Assembly (NCBI RefSeq): GCF_012726265.1
Contig: NZ_JAASAG010000004.1
Span: 1-64,000, forward strand
Direction of reading: 5' to 3'
Length of the DNA stretch: 64,000 nt
DNA from: Streptomyces sp. HNM0575
GTDB taxonomy: Bacteria; Actinomycetota; Actinomycetes; Streptomycetales; Streptomycetaceae
Shown here: piece by piece, positions 42,435 through 51,008 of the stretch
How the letters are laid out: each line of letters begins with the position of its first letter
Numbering within the stretch: position 1 is the stretch's first letter
Notes under the pieces: model-generated
The model's database searches: none
What the model was told of the DNA's origin: nothing
What the model saw: only the letters and a program-made list of their open reading frames with translations
Translations under genes and position numbers: made by a program

Positions 42435-42478
42435 CCGGGCTGGACAGTGGCCGTGGGGGCCCTTCCTGTCCAGCCCGG
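42435..42478 (+). terminator. Terminator after the GTPase gene
   Basis: A perfect 13-bp stem (CCGGGCTGGACAG with CTGTCCAGCCCGG, 18-base loop) lies six bases past the stop codon. There is no T-run. Confidence 0.7.
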
Positions 42479-42651
42479 TCTCCAACTGCCCGAGCATTTC
42501 GGCGAGATCGCCGTCACCCGCACCGAAGCCGAGGGGCGGCCGGCCAGCCGCGGAGACGCACTGAGCGACCGGTCGACGAGGGCGCCCCGCACGGCAGGGG
42601 TGTTCCCCGTCACCACGCTCAACAGGCACTTGGCCACAGAGCCGGCCCCGA

Positions 42652-43032
42652 TCAGTTGAGACGGGCGACGTGCTGCGGCGACGGGGCCGCCCGGAGGCTG
42701 TCGGGCACCGTGTCGTCGTCCGGCATTCCGGCCAGCAGCCACGCGGCGACCGCGTCCGCGTCCGCCTCGGTCCTGATCGGGCCGAGGCGCTTCACCACTC
42801 CGGCCGGCTTCCGGTCCTCGGTGCACGGCTGGACGGCGGCGTGCAGTCCGCGTGAGCGATGGCAGCGCAGCAGGCCGCTCAGGCAGCGGGTGGCGACCAT
42901 GACTCCGTGAGGGCAGCGAGTGACCGCCTGCCGCAGCCGGTTCACCACCTGCTCATCGGCCGCCTCCCGGCAGTCGGTACAGGCGACGAGCGTGAAGGGA
43001 CGATTCCCAGGGGCGGGTGCCGGGCCGTTCAT
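42652..43032 (-). CDS. Cysteine-rich, thioredoxin-like [2Fe-2S] candidate protein
   Basis: This 126-residue cytoplasmic protein begins MNGPAPAPGNRPFTLVACTDC and has cysteines at CTDC, CPHGVMVATRC, CLSGLLRC and PCTEDRK. The hydrophobic strand, cysteine pair and second group of cysteines recall thioredoxin-like ferredoxins, but I cannot assign a family with certainty. It is divergent from zur across a 305-bp gap that contains a Zur box candidate, so it may belong to the zinc response. Confidence 0.6.
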   Translation of the reverse strand: MNGPAPAPGNRPFTLVACTDCREAADEQVVNRLRQAVTRCPHGVMVATRCLSGLLRCHRSRGLHAAVQPCTEDRKPAGVVKRLGPIRTEADADAVAAWLLAGMPDDDTVPDSLRAAPSPQHVARLN

Positions 43033-43337
43033 ACGTCATCCTCGCGATCTTGACGGCGGTGCTGCCCGTTCGGGACGGCACGCCGGGCCCTTGCGGGTCC
43101 GGGCTCGGTACGCGTGACGCCGGTGCATCCGTCGCTGCGACCGAGTTGAGCTTGTCCGGCGGGCGTTGTCCGTCGGGGCCACGAGGACTATTCTACAGAA
43201 ACGACATCCATTTTCATTAGGGTCCGCGTCTTGTTCGCCCATCGCCAACTGGCTTGTCTCCGGACGGCGTTCGTCACTGCTTCCTCGCTGAAGAAGCCCG
43301 CCGCCGTCACCTCGACCCGAGGAGGGCTGCGTCCACC
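43033..43337. other. Divergent regulatory region of zur
   Basis: No gene is seen in this 305-bp gap. It holds a Zur box candidate at 43202-43216 and a GGAGG ribosome binding site just ahead of zur. Confidence 0.6.
43202..43216. promoter_or_regulatory. Zur box candidate between the cysteine-rich gene and zur
   Basis: Read on the minus strand this is TGAAAATGGATGTCG, matching the znuA-upstream box TGGAAACGGATGTCA at 12 of 15 positions. It lies in the gap between two divergent genes and could control zur itself, its neighbour, or both. Confidence 0.65.
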
Positions 43338-43754
43338 GTGAATGAGCCCCACGACAAGACACCGCTCGGTGCGCGGCGCACCCGGCAGCGCCTGGACATC
43401 CTTCAACACCTCTCGACGGCGCCCGACTTCATCTCCGCTCAGGGACTGCACGCACGCATCTCACGCGCCGGAACGCTCGTGGGACTGAGCACCGTGTACC
43501 GCGCGCTGAGAGATCTGGAGAGAATGGAGCAGGTGGATGTCATAAGGAGCGAAGCCTCCGGTGAACGCCTCTACAGGAAACGCTCCACCACCGAGCATCG
43601 GCACTATGTGATCTGCCGCCGATGCGGACGCAGCGAAGCCGTCGACACCGACATCGTCGAGCACTGGGCCGCCCACCTCGACCAGCTCACCGGCTTCTCC
43701 AACGTGACGCACACGCTGGAACTCAGCGGTGACTGCATGGACTGCCACCTCTGA
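43338..43754 (+). CDS. zur: Fur family zinc uptake regulator
   Basis: This 138-residue metal-dependent repressor has a winged helix (TRQRLDILQHLSTAPDFISAQGLHARISRAGTLVGLSTVYRALRDLERMEQVD, residues 15-67) and a Fur dimer domain with HRHYVICRRCGRSEAVD and the C-terminal GDCMDCHL, the two CxxC pairs of the structural zinc site. The surrounding genes (zinc-free bL32, GTPase, znuACB) identify it as Zur rather than Fur or PerR. The start is a GTG at 43338, with GGAGG about 13 bp upstream, a rather long distance. Confidence 0.9.
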   Translation: MNEPHDKTPLGARRTRQRLDILQHLSTAPDFISAQGLHARISRAGTLVGLSTVYRALRDLERMEQVDVIRSEASGERLYRKRSTTEHRHYVICRRCGRSEAVDTDIVEHWAAHLDQLTGFSNVTHTLELSGDCMDCHL

Positions 43755-43908
43755 GATACGGCTGCGACGGAGCCGGCCCCGGGACAATCCGGCAGCTCTG
43801 TCGAGGACTCCGCGACAAGCGAATCCGGCACTCACCGTCGAATCGTCGACACGTATGCCAATTCTTGTTTCCGGGTGACGGGCATGGCACGCTTCGGCGG
43901 TACCCATT

Positions 43909-43967
43909 GGGGAGATTTCTCCCTTTTTATCGGCTTTCTCAAAGCCGGCCCCGTTTCCAACAACGGG
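43909..43967 (+). other. Structured leader of the His-rich gene: three successive hairpins
   Basis: Three perfect hairpins follow each other: GGGAGA/TCTCCC with a T5 run (43910-43928), which looks like an intrinsic terminator; CGGCTTT/AAAGCCG with a CTC loop (43931-43947); and CCCGTT/AACGGG with a 6-base loop (43950-43967). The last ends ten bases before the ribosome binding site of the histidine-rich gene. The first could end zur transcription or attenuate the downstream gene. Confidence 0.7.
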
Positions 43968-43990
43968 AAGACTGACTGGAGTTGAGTACC

Positions 43991-44290
43991 GTGACAACAG
44001 CGCAGCATCGCACCCACGACGGTCACAGCCACGTGCACGGTGAAGGGTGCGGGCACGTGGCCGTACCCCACGGCGACCACGTGGACTACGCACACGACGG
44101 CCACCTGCACCGGCCTCACGAAGATCACACCGACGAGTGCGAACCGCAGGGGCACCAGGAACACCAGGGACACGACCACACGCACGGTGATGGATGCGGA
44201 CACGTGGCCGTACCCCACGGCGACCACGTGGACTACGCACACGACGGCCACCGTCACGCCGCACATCAGGGTCACTGGGACGACCACTGA
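43991..44290 (+). CDS. Histidine-rich metal-binding protein with two repeats
   Basis: This 99-residue protein is made of two copies of a unit HGxGCGHVAVPHGDHVDYAHDGHxH (near residues 15-38 and 62-86), joined by a short His/Glu-rich linker. More than a quarter of residues are His, plus one Cys per unit and many Asp, so it should bind several zinc ions. GTG at 43991 has GGAG ten bases upstream; a TTG at 43982 is too close to that site. No signal peptide is seen. Similar His-rich units occur at the ends of zinc transporters. It may store or chaperone zinc for the neighbouring uptake system. Confidence 0.82.
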   Translation: MTTAQHRTHDGHSHVHGEGCGHVAVPHGDHVDYAHDGHLHRPHEDHTDECEPQGHQEHQGHDHTHGDGCGHVAVPHGDHVDYAHDGHRHAAHQGHWDDH

Positions 44291-44347
44291 TCCAGGGAAC
44301 CTGCCGGGTGACGGCCTGGGTGACGGGCGACGCCGACGACCGGACGG

Positions 44348-45229
44348 TCAGCCGGGTTCGGGAACGGTTCTTCTGGCTCCCCACCGCCGGTTCCGATAGG
44401 AGCCGGCGAGCCGGCAGACGACGTAGATCGCGAACGAGATGGTCGTGACGTAGGGGCTGATGGGGATGCTGCCGCCGAGGGCGAGCAGGATGCCGCCCTC
44501 GATGGCGGCCATCGCGAAGACCACGCTCAGCACCGGCAGCACCACCGGTGACACGGTGATCCGGGCCGCGGCGGCCGCGGGGGTGACGACGAGCGTGAGG
44601 ACGAGCAGCGCTCCCACGATCTGCACCGACAGGGCGACGGCGAGTCCCAGCACGACCATGAAGGCCAACGACAGTGCACGTACCGGCACTCCGCGGGCCT
44701 CGGCCACCTCCGGGTCGGCGCTGGCGAACGTGAGCGGTCGCCACATGACGGCCAGCGCGATGAGCACCAGGGCCGAGGTGCCGAGCAGCCAGGACATCTG
44801 GGGCGTGTCGACGGCGACGATCTGCCCGGTCAGGATGCCGAACTTGTTCGCGGCTCTGCCCTTGTAAAGGGCGAGGAAGAGGACGCCCAGGCCGAGGCCG
44901 AACGGCATGAGGATGCCGATCACGGAGTTGCCGTCCCGGGCGCGGGAGCCGAGCAGGCCGATCGTTCCGGCCGCGATCAACGATCCGACGATGGAGCCCG
45001 CCACGACGTTCGCCCCGAGCAGCAGTGCTGCCGAGGCTCCGGCGAACGACAGCTCACTGATGCCGTGCACCGCGAACGGCAGGTCCCGTCTGATCACGAA
45101 GACGCCCGCCAGCCCGCCGATCAGGCCGAGCGCAGCGCCGGCGACGAGGGAGTTGCGGACCAGGACGAGCAGTTCTCCGTAGTTGTCGAAGTTGAAGATC
45201 TGCTGCCAGACACCGTCGGCGGCCGTCAT
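44348..45229 (-). CDS. znuB: Zinc ABC transporter permease
   Basis: This 293-residue integral membrane protein is of the ABC-3 family with eight or nine hydrophobic segments (for example SLVAGAALGLIGGLAGVFVI, LLLGANVVAGSIVGSLIAAGTIGLLG and VQIVGALLVLTLVVTPAAAA). The conserved loop HGISELSFAGASAALLLG is typical of metal permeases. ATG at 45229 overlaps the ATPase stop by four bases. The long upstream frame extension seen in some readings is a shadow of the ATPase gene. Confidence 0.9.
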   Translation of the reverse strand: MTAADGVWQQIFNFDNYGELLVLVRNSLVAGAALGLIGGLAGVFVIRRDLPFAVHGISELSFAGASAALLLGANVVAGSIVGSLIAAGTIGLLGSRARDGNSVIGILMPFGLGLGVLFLALYKGRAANKFGILTGQIVAVDTPQMSWLLGTSALVLIALAVMWRPLTFASADPEVAEARGVPVRALSLAFMVVLGLAVALSVQIVGALLVLTLVVTPAAAAARITVSPVVLPVLSVVFAMAAIEGGILLALGGSIPISPYVTTISFAIYVVCRLAGSYRNRRWGARRTVPEPG

Positions 45230-46083
45230 GTCCGCGCTCCGTCCGGCACGTGCGCGTGGTGCGAGGAGTCCGCCATTTCGTCGGGCGCTCCGACCACCAT
45301 GATCCGGTCCCGGACGCGGACCACGTCGATCTGTGTTCCGTACAGCTGCGAGAGCGCGGCCGAGGTCAGCACCTCCTCCGGTGCGCCGACCCGGTGGCCG
45401 CCCCCGGCGAGATACAGCACGCGGTCCACCATTCCCAGCACGGGGTTGATCTCGTGGGTCACGAACACCACGGCCGTGCCGTGTGACCGGCGCCGGGCGT
45501 CCACCAGTCCGGTCACGGCCCGTTGGTGATGCGGGTCGAGGGAGAGCAGCGGCTCGTCGCACAGCAGGATCCGCGGGTCGGTCGCCAGGGCTTGTCCGAT
45601 GCGCACGCGCTGCCGCTCCCCGCCGGAGAGCAGACCGACGGGGACATCCGCATACGCGGTAGCCCCGACCGACTGGAGGGCCTCGTCAACCCGGCGACGG
45701 ACAGCGCCCGTTCGCGGCCGTGGTCCGAAGACGTGCCCGTCGATGCCGAGCCGGACCAGGTCACGTGCGCGGAGCGTCGCGTGGGCGGACAGCGCCGCCT
45801 GCTGGGGGATGTAGCCGATGTGCCGACTGCCCTTGCGGGGCGGCCGGCCGAGGACCGTCAGCGTCCCGGCGGACAGCTGCCGCTGACCCAGCAGGGCTCG
45901 CACGAGGCTCGTCTTGCCCGATCCGTTGGGCCCGAGCACGGCCAGGAACTCCCCGGGCCGCACGTCGAGGTCCAGGCCCTTCCACAGCACTCGCTCGCCG
46001 TAGGAAAGGGCGGCATCACGCAAGCTGATCACCGTGGCGTCCGCGCCACGGTCCGCCGTCAACTCCAAAGCCGGCTGCCTCAC
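45226..46083 (-). CDS. znuC: Zinc ABC transporter ATPase
   Basis: This 285-residue ATP-binding subunit has Walker A LGPNGSGKTSL near 49-59, Q-loop IPQQ, signature LSGGERQRVRIGQAL near 154-168 and Walker B ILLCDEPLLSLD near 174-185. Its C-terminus is His-rich (SSHHAHVPDG), which fits zinc handling. The GTG start overlaps the end of znuA, and its end overlaps znuB. Confidence 0.9.
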   Translation of the reverse strand: MRQPALELTADRGADATVISLRDAALSYGERVLWKGLDLDVRPGEFLAVLGPNGSGKTSLVRALLGQRQLSAGTLTVLGRPPRKGSRHIGYIPQQAALSAHATLRARDLVRLGIDGHVFGPRPRTGAVRRRVDEALQSVGATAYADVPVGLLSGGERQRVRIGQALATDPRILLCDEPLLSLDPHHQRAVTGLVDARRRSHGTAVVFVTHEINPVLGMVDRVLYLAGGGHRVGAPEEVLTSAALSQLYGTQIDVVRVRDRIMVVGAPDEMADSSHHAHVPDGART

Positions 46084-47021
46084 TTGGCCAGCGCGCCGGA
46101 CAGCGCGTCGACGTTCGCGGTCATCCAGGCGATGTAGTCCTTGCCCTTCGGCAGGGTCTCGGTCACGGGGACGACGGGAGTCCCTGCCTTCTTGGCCGCC
46201 TGCTCGACCTTCTCGGTCTGCGGGCCGGATGTCTGGTCGTTGTAGACCAGGGCCTTGACCTTCTTGCCGGTGAACAGTGACAGCGTGGACTGAAGCGTCT
46301 TCGGTGAGACGTCGTCGCCCTCCTCGATGGCCTCACTGAAGTCGTCAGGGGTCTTGTTCTTCAGCCCGCTCGCCTCGGTGAGGTACAGGGGAACGGGCTC
46401 GGTGATGGCCACGTCCTCACCGCCGTGATCGGTCTTGATCTTTCCTTCCTTGGCCTCCAGCGGCTTCAGCTTCGCCTTGAAGGCCTTCGCGTTCTTGGTG
46501 AAGGTGGACGCATGGTCCGGGTCGGCCTTGGACAGGGCGGCGGCTATGCGGTCCGCGAGCTTGCCGACTGTGGGGAAGTCGTACCAGACGTGCTCGTTCA
46601 GCTCCTCGCCTGCCGGCGCCTTCTTCCCGGAGACCTTGACCGCATTGATCAACTCGGGGGACGCGTTGTCGCCGCTCTTGAGCATCCGGTCGATGAAGTC
46701 GTCGTAGCCGCCGCCGTTTTCGATGACGACCTCGGCCTTGGACAGGGCCAGCTGGTTCTGGGTGTTGGCCTCGTAGGAGTGCGGGTCCTGGTCGGGATCG
46801 CTGATGACGGAAGTGACCTTCACCTTTCCGGCACCTATCTGCTGGGCGATGTCGCCGTAGACGTTCGTGGAGGCCACCACCGGGACAGGGGACGAGGACC
46901 CCTTCTTCTCCGAGGCGCTGGAGTCGCCTCCGGAGTCGTCGGACGAGCCGCTACAGCCGGCAACGAAGGCCAACGACGCGGCGGTTATCAGCGCTGGGTG
47001 CCGGGACCAGGACGTACGCAT
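46080..47021 (-). CDS. znuA: Zinc ABC transporter substrate-binding lipoprotein
   Basis: This 313-residue cluster A-I metal-binding protein has a signal peptide and lipobox FVAGC (Cys25). The mature part shows STNVYGDIAQQIGAGKVKVTSVISDPDQDPHSYE with a metal His, ENGGGYDDFIDRML, and NEHVWYDFPTV with a second His. The family Asp/Glu ligand region near LVYNDQTSG follows. The long His-rich loop of many ZnuA proteins is absent; perhaps the separate histidine-rich protein takes that role. GGAGGAAA precedes ATG at 47021. Confidence 0.92.
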   Translation of the reverse strand: MRTSWSRHPALITAASLAFVAGCSGSSDDSGGDSSASEKKGSSSPVPVVASTNVYGDIAQQIGAGKVKVTSVISDPDQDPHSYEANTQNQLALSKAEVVIENGGGYDDFIDRMLKSGDNASPELINAVKVSGKKAPAGEELNEHVWYDFPTVGKLADRIAAALSKADPDHASTFTKNAKAFKAKLKPLEAKEGKIKTDHGGEDVAITEPVPLYLTEASGLKNKTPDDFSEAIEEGDDVSPKTLQSTLSLFTGKKVKALVYNDQTSGPQTEKVEQAAKKAGTPVVPVTETLPKGKDYIAWMTANVDALSGALAK

Positions 47022-47094
47022 GGTTTTCCTCCGCAACAAGACGACGTGGGGGCCGAGCTGGACCTTGCCTCGGCCGCCTTGGCACGACGCTAAA

Positions 47095-47109
47095 TGGAAA
47101 CGGATGTCA
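47095..47109. promoter_or_regulatory. Zur box upstream of znuA
   Basis: TGGAAACGGATGTCA, 74 bp upstream of znuA, fits the actinobacterial Zur palindrome and resembles the boxes before rpmF and zur. A further half-site TGAAAAT lies at 47134-47140. Confidence 0.75.
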
Positions 47110-47208
47110 AGACCATCTCTGCGGCGCCCAATATGAAAATCGTTGCCGAGTATTGACCTGCCGGAGCTCGTCGGAGAGCAGATTCGTCCAGGGCAGCAGG
47201 CCGAGCCC

Positions 47209-48345
47209 TCAAGAGGCGGCCGGGACCACCCGTTGCTGAACGCCGGTGTACGAGGCCAGGGGGCGGATGAGTGCGTTGTGCGCGAGCTGTTCGGTGATGT
47301 GGGCCGTCCAGCCGGTGATGCGGCTCATCACGAAGATCGGGGTGAAGGCCGGGATGTCGAAGCCCATGAGGTGGTAGGCGAGCCCGGCCGGATAGTCGAG
47401 GTTGGGGTGGATGCCCTTGCGGCCGGCCATGGCGTCGCGGAGGGCCGCGTGCAGTGCGGCCAGCCTCGTGGTCTCGGGGTCGCCGGAGCGGGCGACGAGA
47501 CGGTCGGTGGCCTCCTGCATGATCGGTACGCGGGAGTCGCCGTGCTTGTAGACGCGGTGGCCGAAGCCCATGATCTTCCGCTTGGTCGCGAGCGCTTCTT
47601 CCAGCCACGCTTCGGCGCGCTGCGGGTCGCCGATCTCGTCCAGCATGTGCATCACGGCTTCGTTGGCGCCGCCGTGCAGGGGTCCCTTGAGTGCGCCGAT
47701 GGCGGCGGTGACCGCGCTGTAGAGGTCGGAGAGGGTGGAGGTGACGACGCGGGCGGTGAACGTCGAGGCGTTGAAGCTGTGTTCGGCGTAGAGGATGAGG
47801 GAGATCTCGAAGCAGCGGACGACCTCGGGTTCGGGGACGGCGCCGAAGCACATGTGGAAGAAGTTCTCGGCGTAGCCGAGCGAGGTGTCCGGGGTGATGG
47901 GGTCGAGTCCGCGTCGCCTGCGCTGGTCGGCCGCCACCACCACGGGCAGCTTGGCCAGCAGGGTCAGGGACTTGGCGCGGTGGGCCTCGGGGCTGTCGTC
48001 ACCTTCGGTGGGGTCCTCGGCGCCGAAGAAGCTGACGGCGGTGCGCAGCACGTCCATCGGGTGGCAGGTCTCGGGGACGCGCGCGAGGAGTTCGGCGGTG
48101 GTGCGGTCCAGGGGGCGCAGGGCGCGTTCTTGTGCCCGGAACTCCGCGAGCTGTGCGGTCGTGGGGAGTTCGCCGTGCCAGAGCAGGTAGGCGACTTCTT
48201 CGAAGGAGCATCGGGCGGCGAGGTCCTGGACGGGATAGCCGCGGTAGGTGAGGGAGTTGGTCTCCTCGATGACGGTTGAGATCTCGGTGGTGTCGACGAC
48301 GACGCCGGCGAGGCCCCTGCGGATGTCGGACGCGGTGGTGGTCAT
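47209..48345 (-). CDS. prpC: 2-Methylcitrate synthase/citrate synthase
   Basis: This 378-residue type II-like citrate synthase condenses propionyl-CoA with oxaloacetate. Catalytic features are GPLHGGANEAVM (His), GFGHRVYKHGDSR (His and Arg) and the Asp in FDIPAFTPIFVMSR near the end. The length and the neighbouring prpB and prpD indicate the methylcitrate enzyme. It begins 27 bp after prpB ends on the same strand, so it is the last gene of prpDBC. ATG at 48345. Confidence 0.9.
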   Translation of the reverse strand: MTTTASDIRRGLAGVVVDTTEISTVIEETNSLTYRGYPVQDLAARCSFEEVAYLLWHGELPTTAQLAEFRAQERALRPLDRTTAELLARVPETCHPMDVLRTAVSFFGAEDPTEGDDSPEAHRAKSLTLLAKLPVVVAADQRRRRGLDPITPDTSLGYAENFFHMCFGAVPEPEVVRCFEISLILYAEHSFNASTFTARVVTSTLSDLYSAVTAAIGALKGPLHGGANEAVMHMLDEIGDPQRAEAWLEEALATKRKIMGFGHRVYKHGDSRVPIMQEATDRLVARSGDPETTRLAALHAALRDAMAGRKGIHPNLDYPAGLAYHLMGFDIPAFTPIFVMSRITGWTAHITEQLAHNALIRPLASYTGVQQRVVPAAS

Positions 48346-48372
48346 GGGTGTGTGCCTCCGTGTGGGTCCCGG

Positions 48373-49278
48373 TCAGGCGCCGGGTGGCAGTGTGAAGTCG
48401 TGGACGGCGGAGTCGAAGGCGGTGTAGTCGGCGTAGCCCAGCACCTCGTAGAGCCGGGAGCGGGTCTGCATGCGCGGCAGCAGCGATTCCTGGCTGCCCT
48501 CGGCCGCGAGGGTGCGCAGCCCGTCCTCGACGGCCCCGTTCATCAGCCGGAAGAGGGTCACCGGGTAGAGCGCGATGTCGTAGCCGAGGTCCTGGAGCGT
48601 GCGGGCGCCGAGCAGGGGCGACTTGCCGAACTCGGTCATGTTGGCGAGCAGCGGCACGTCCACGGCCGCGCGGAACGCGGCGAACTCCCCCTCGTCCGCG
48701 AGGGCTTCGGGGAAGACGGCGTCTGCCCCGGCGTCGATGTACGCCTTCGCCCGGTCGATCGCCGCTTGCAGTCCCTCGACGGAGCGCGCGTCGGTGCGGG
48801 CCATGAGGAGGAAGTCCGGGTCGCGGCGGGCGTCGGCGGCGGCGCGGACGCGCTGTGCCATCTCCTCGCGTGTGACGAGGGTCTTGCCGTCGAGGTGGCC
48901 GCAGCGCTTGACGGCGGTCTGGTCCTCCAGGTGGAGGCCTGCCAGTCCGGCGTCCTCGAAGAGCTGGACGGTGCGGGCGGCGTTGACGGGGGCGCCGAAC
49001 CCGGTGTCGGCGTCGATGAGGACGGGCAGGTCGGTCACCCTTGTGACCTGCTGGGCGCGCGCGGCGACCTCGGTGGAGGTGGTCAACCCGATGTCGGGCA
49101 GGCAGAGTTCGGCGGCGAGCACCGCGCCGGAGAGGTAGGCGGCCTCGTAGCCGTGCTCCTCGATCAGCTTCGCCGAGTACGGGTTGACGGCGCCCGGCAT
49201 CGTCAACAGGCGCCCGGTGGTGAGCCGTTGGCGCAGTGCCCGGCGGCGCTGTGCGGGTGTGGTGCGGGTGTGCAGCAT
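48373..49278 (-). CDS. prpB: 2-Methylisocitrate lyase
   Basis: This 301-residue member of the isocitrate lyase/PEP mutase family splits methylisocitrate into pyruvate and succinate. Active-site motifs are AAYLSGAVLAAELCLPDIGLTT, DADTGFGAPVNAARTVQLFEDAGLAGLHLEDQ, and the catalytic loop Cys in AVKRCGHLDGKTLV. ATG at 49278 overlaps the stop codon of prpD by one base, so the two are translationally coupled. Confidence 0.92.
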   Translation of the reverse strand: MLHTRTTPAQRRRALRQRLTTGRLLTMPGAVNPYSAKLIEEHGYEAAYLSGAVLAAELCLPDIGLTTSTEVAARAQQVTRVTDLPVLIDADTGFGAPVNAARTVQLFEDAGLAGLHLEDQTAVKRCGHLDGKTLVTREEMAQRVRAAADARRDPDFLLMARTDARSVEGLQAAIDRAKAYIDAGADAVFPEALADEGEFAAFRAAVDVPLLANMTEFGKSPLLGARTLQDLGYDIALYPVTLFRLMNGAVEDGLRTLAAEGSQESLLPRMQTRSRLYEVLGYADYTAFDSAVHDFTLPPGA

Positions 49279-50798
49279 CAGAACAGGCCCTTCGGGAGCG
49301 TGGCGTCGTATGCCGCGACGGCCGCGGTGTCCACCGCGGGGAACAGCTGCGCGAGGCCGGACGCGTCGAGCCGGGCCAGGCGTCCGGCGGCGGTCAGGAA
49401 GGAGTCCTGCGCCTCGGGGGCGACGATCTCGTCGGCGAGGGTGCGGAACTTGGTCTCGTACTGCGCACGGCCGAAGGGGCGTTGCCCGGCCGGGTGTGCG
49501 TCGGCGAGGGCCAGTTCGTCCTCGATGACGGTGCCGTCCTCCAGGGTGACGACGGCACGCCCGCCGAAGGCCCGCTTGTTCGGGTCCGGGTCGTGGTAGC
49601 GACGGGTCCACTCCGGGTCCTCGACGGTGGAGATCTTCCGCCACAGCGCGACGGTCCCGGGACGCCGGGCCCGCTCGGGCGCGTATGAGCGCTCGTGGTG
49701 CCATTCGCCGTCCTCCAGGGCGACGGCGAGGATGTAGGGCACCGAGTGGTCGAGGGTCTCGCGGCTGGCGGCTGGATCGTACTTCTGCGGGTCGTTCGCG
49801 CCGGAACCGATGACGTTGTGGGTGTGGTGGCTGGTGTGCAGCACGATCTCGCGGACTCCGGTGAGGGGGCCGGTGCGCTCGCGCAGCCGGCGGGCCAGGT
49901 CGATGACTGCCTGTGCCTGGTACTCGGCGGAGTGCTCCTTGGTGTAGGTGTCGAGGATCGCGCGGCGGGCCTCGCTCCGTTCGGGAAGCGGCACCGTGTA
50001 CGAGGCGCCGGGCCCGTCGAGCATCCAGGCGAGGAAGCCGTCCTCCCCTTCGTAGATCGGCGACGGGGCTCCTTCGCCGCGCATCGCCCGGTCGACCGCT
50101 TCGATCGCGGCCTTGCCGGCGAAGGCCGGTGCGAAGGCCTTCCAGGAGGAGATCTCTCCCTTGCGGGACTGCCGGGTGGCGGTCGTGGTGTGCACGGCCT
50201 GCTGTACGGCCTGATACACGGTCGCGGTGTCCAGTCCCAGCAGAGCGCCGAGTCCGCAGGCGGTGGCGGCGCTGAGGTGGGCGACGTGGTCGATGCGGTG
50301 GGCGTGCAGGCAGATGCCCTTCACCAGCGCGACGTGGATCTCGTAGGCGGCGATGATGCCGCGCAGCAGCTCCGCGCCGCCCCGGCCGGTGTGCTGGGCG
50401 ACCGCGAGCAGGGGCGGGATGTTGTCCCCGGGGTGGGAGTAGTCGGCGGCCAGGAAGGTGTCGTGGAAGTCCAGCTCCCGTACGGCGGTGCCGTTCGCCC
50501 AGGCCGCCCACTCCGGAGACACCCGGACGTCGGGTGCGGTGCCGAAGACCGAGGCGCCGGGTGCCGCCGTGTGCGGGAGGGCCTGGGTGCGGGCGACGGC
50601 GACCGGGCGGCGGCGCAGCGAGGCCACGGCGACCGCGGCGTTGTCGATCACGCGGTTCACGGCCATTGCGGCGGCCTCGGGATCGAGCCCGTCAGGTTCG
50701 GGGGTGCCGGTGGCGACGGCCGCCAGCTTCCACGCGAGCTGCTCCTCGCGCGGCAGCCGGTCGGCGCTGGGGTGGACACGTACCTGGTGGTCGATCAC
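49278..50798 (-). CDS. prpD: 2-Methylcitrate dehydratase, MmgE/PrpD family
   Basis: This 506-residue enzyme converts 2-methylcitrate to 2-methylaconitate. Family motifs are [28 protein letters not shown] near 111-138, [23 protein letters not shown] near 162-184 and [21 protein letters not shown] near 213-233. The GTG at 50798 follows GAGGAG. The open frame continues upstream over the divergent regulator gene without any family similarity. It is the first gene of the prpDBC operon. Confidence 0.92.
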   Translation of the reverse strand: MIDHQVRVHPSADRLPREEQLAWKLAAVATGTPEPDGLDPEAAAMAVNRVIDNAAVAVASLRRRPVAVARTQALPHTAAPGASVFGTAPDVRVSPEWAAWANGTAVRELDFHDTFLAADYSHPGDNIPPLLAVAQHTGRGGAELLRGIIAAYEIHVALVKGICLHAHRIDHVAHLSAATACGLGALLGLDTATVYQAVQQAVHTTTATRQSRKGEISSWKAFAPAFAGKAAIEAVDRAMRGEGAPSPIYEGEDGFLAWMLDGPGASYTVPLPERSEARRAILDTYTKEHSAEYQAQAVIDLARRLRERTGPLTGVREIVLHTSHHTHNVIGSGANDPQKYDPAASRETLDHSVPYILAVALEDGEWHHERSYAPERARRPGTVALWRKISTVEDPEWTRRYHDPDPNKRAFGGRAVVTLEDGTVIEDELALADAHPAGQRPFGRAQYETKFRTLADEIVAPEAQDSFLTAAGRLARLDASGLAQLFPAVDTAAVAAYDATLPKGLF

Positions 50799-50922
50799 GG
50801 GACTCCTCGCCTGGGCGGGACGGTGTTCGTATGGCTGGTTCGCAATCGAGCATTCCCCGTTTCCGCGTCCCGGGCGAGGGCCCCAATCTGCGGAATCTGT
50901 CCGGCCGGTGCCTGCGAAACTG

Positions 50923-50939
50923 CGAATGTTGCAAATTCG
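50923..50939. promoter_or_regulatory. Operator candidate between prpD and its regulator
   Basis: CGAATGTTGCAAATTCG has 5-bp arms CGAAT/ATTCG around a TTGCAA core. It lies in the 210-bp gap between the divergent genes. TTGCAA-type sites are used by RamB-like proteins of the same regulator family. Confidence 0.55.
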
Positions 50940-51008
50940 GCGGATGCTAGATTGGCAAGAACGGCCGGAGGACGGCAGGGCCCGGGATGCGGGAAAGGGA
51001 AGAGCGCC

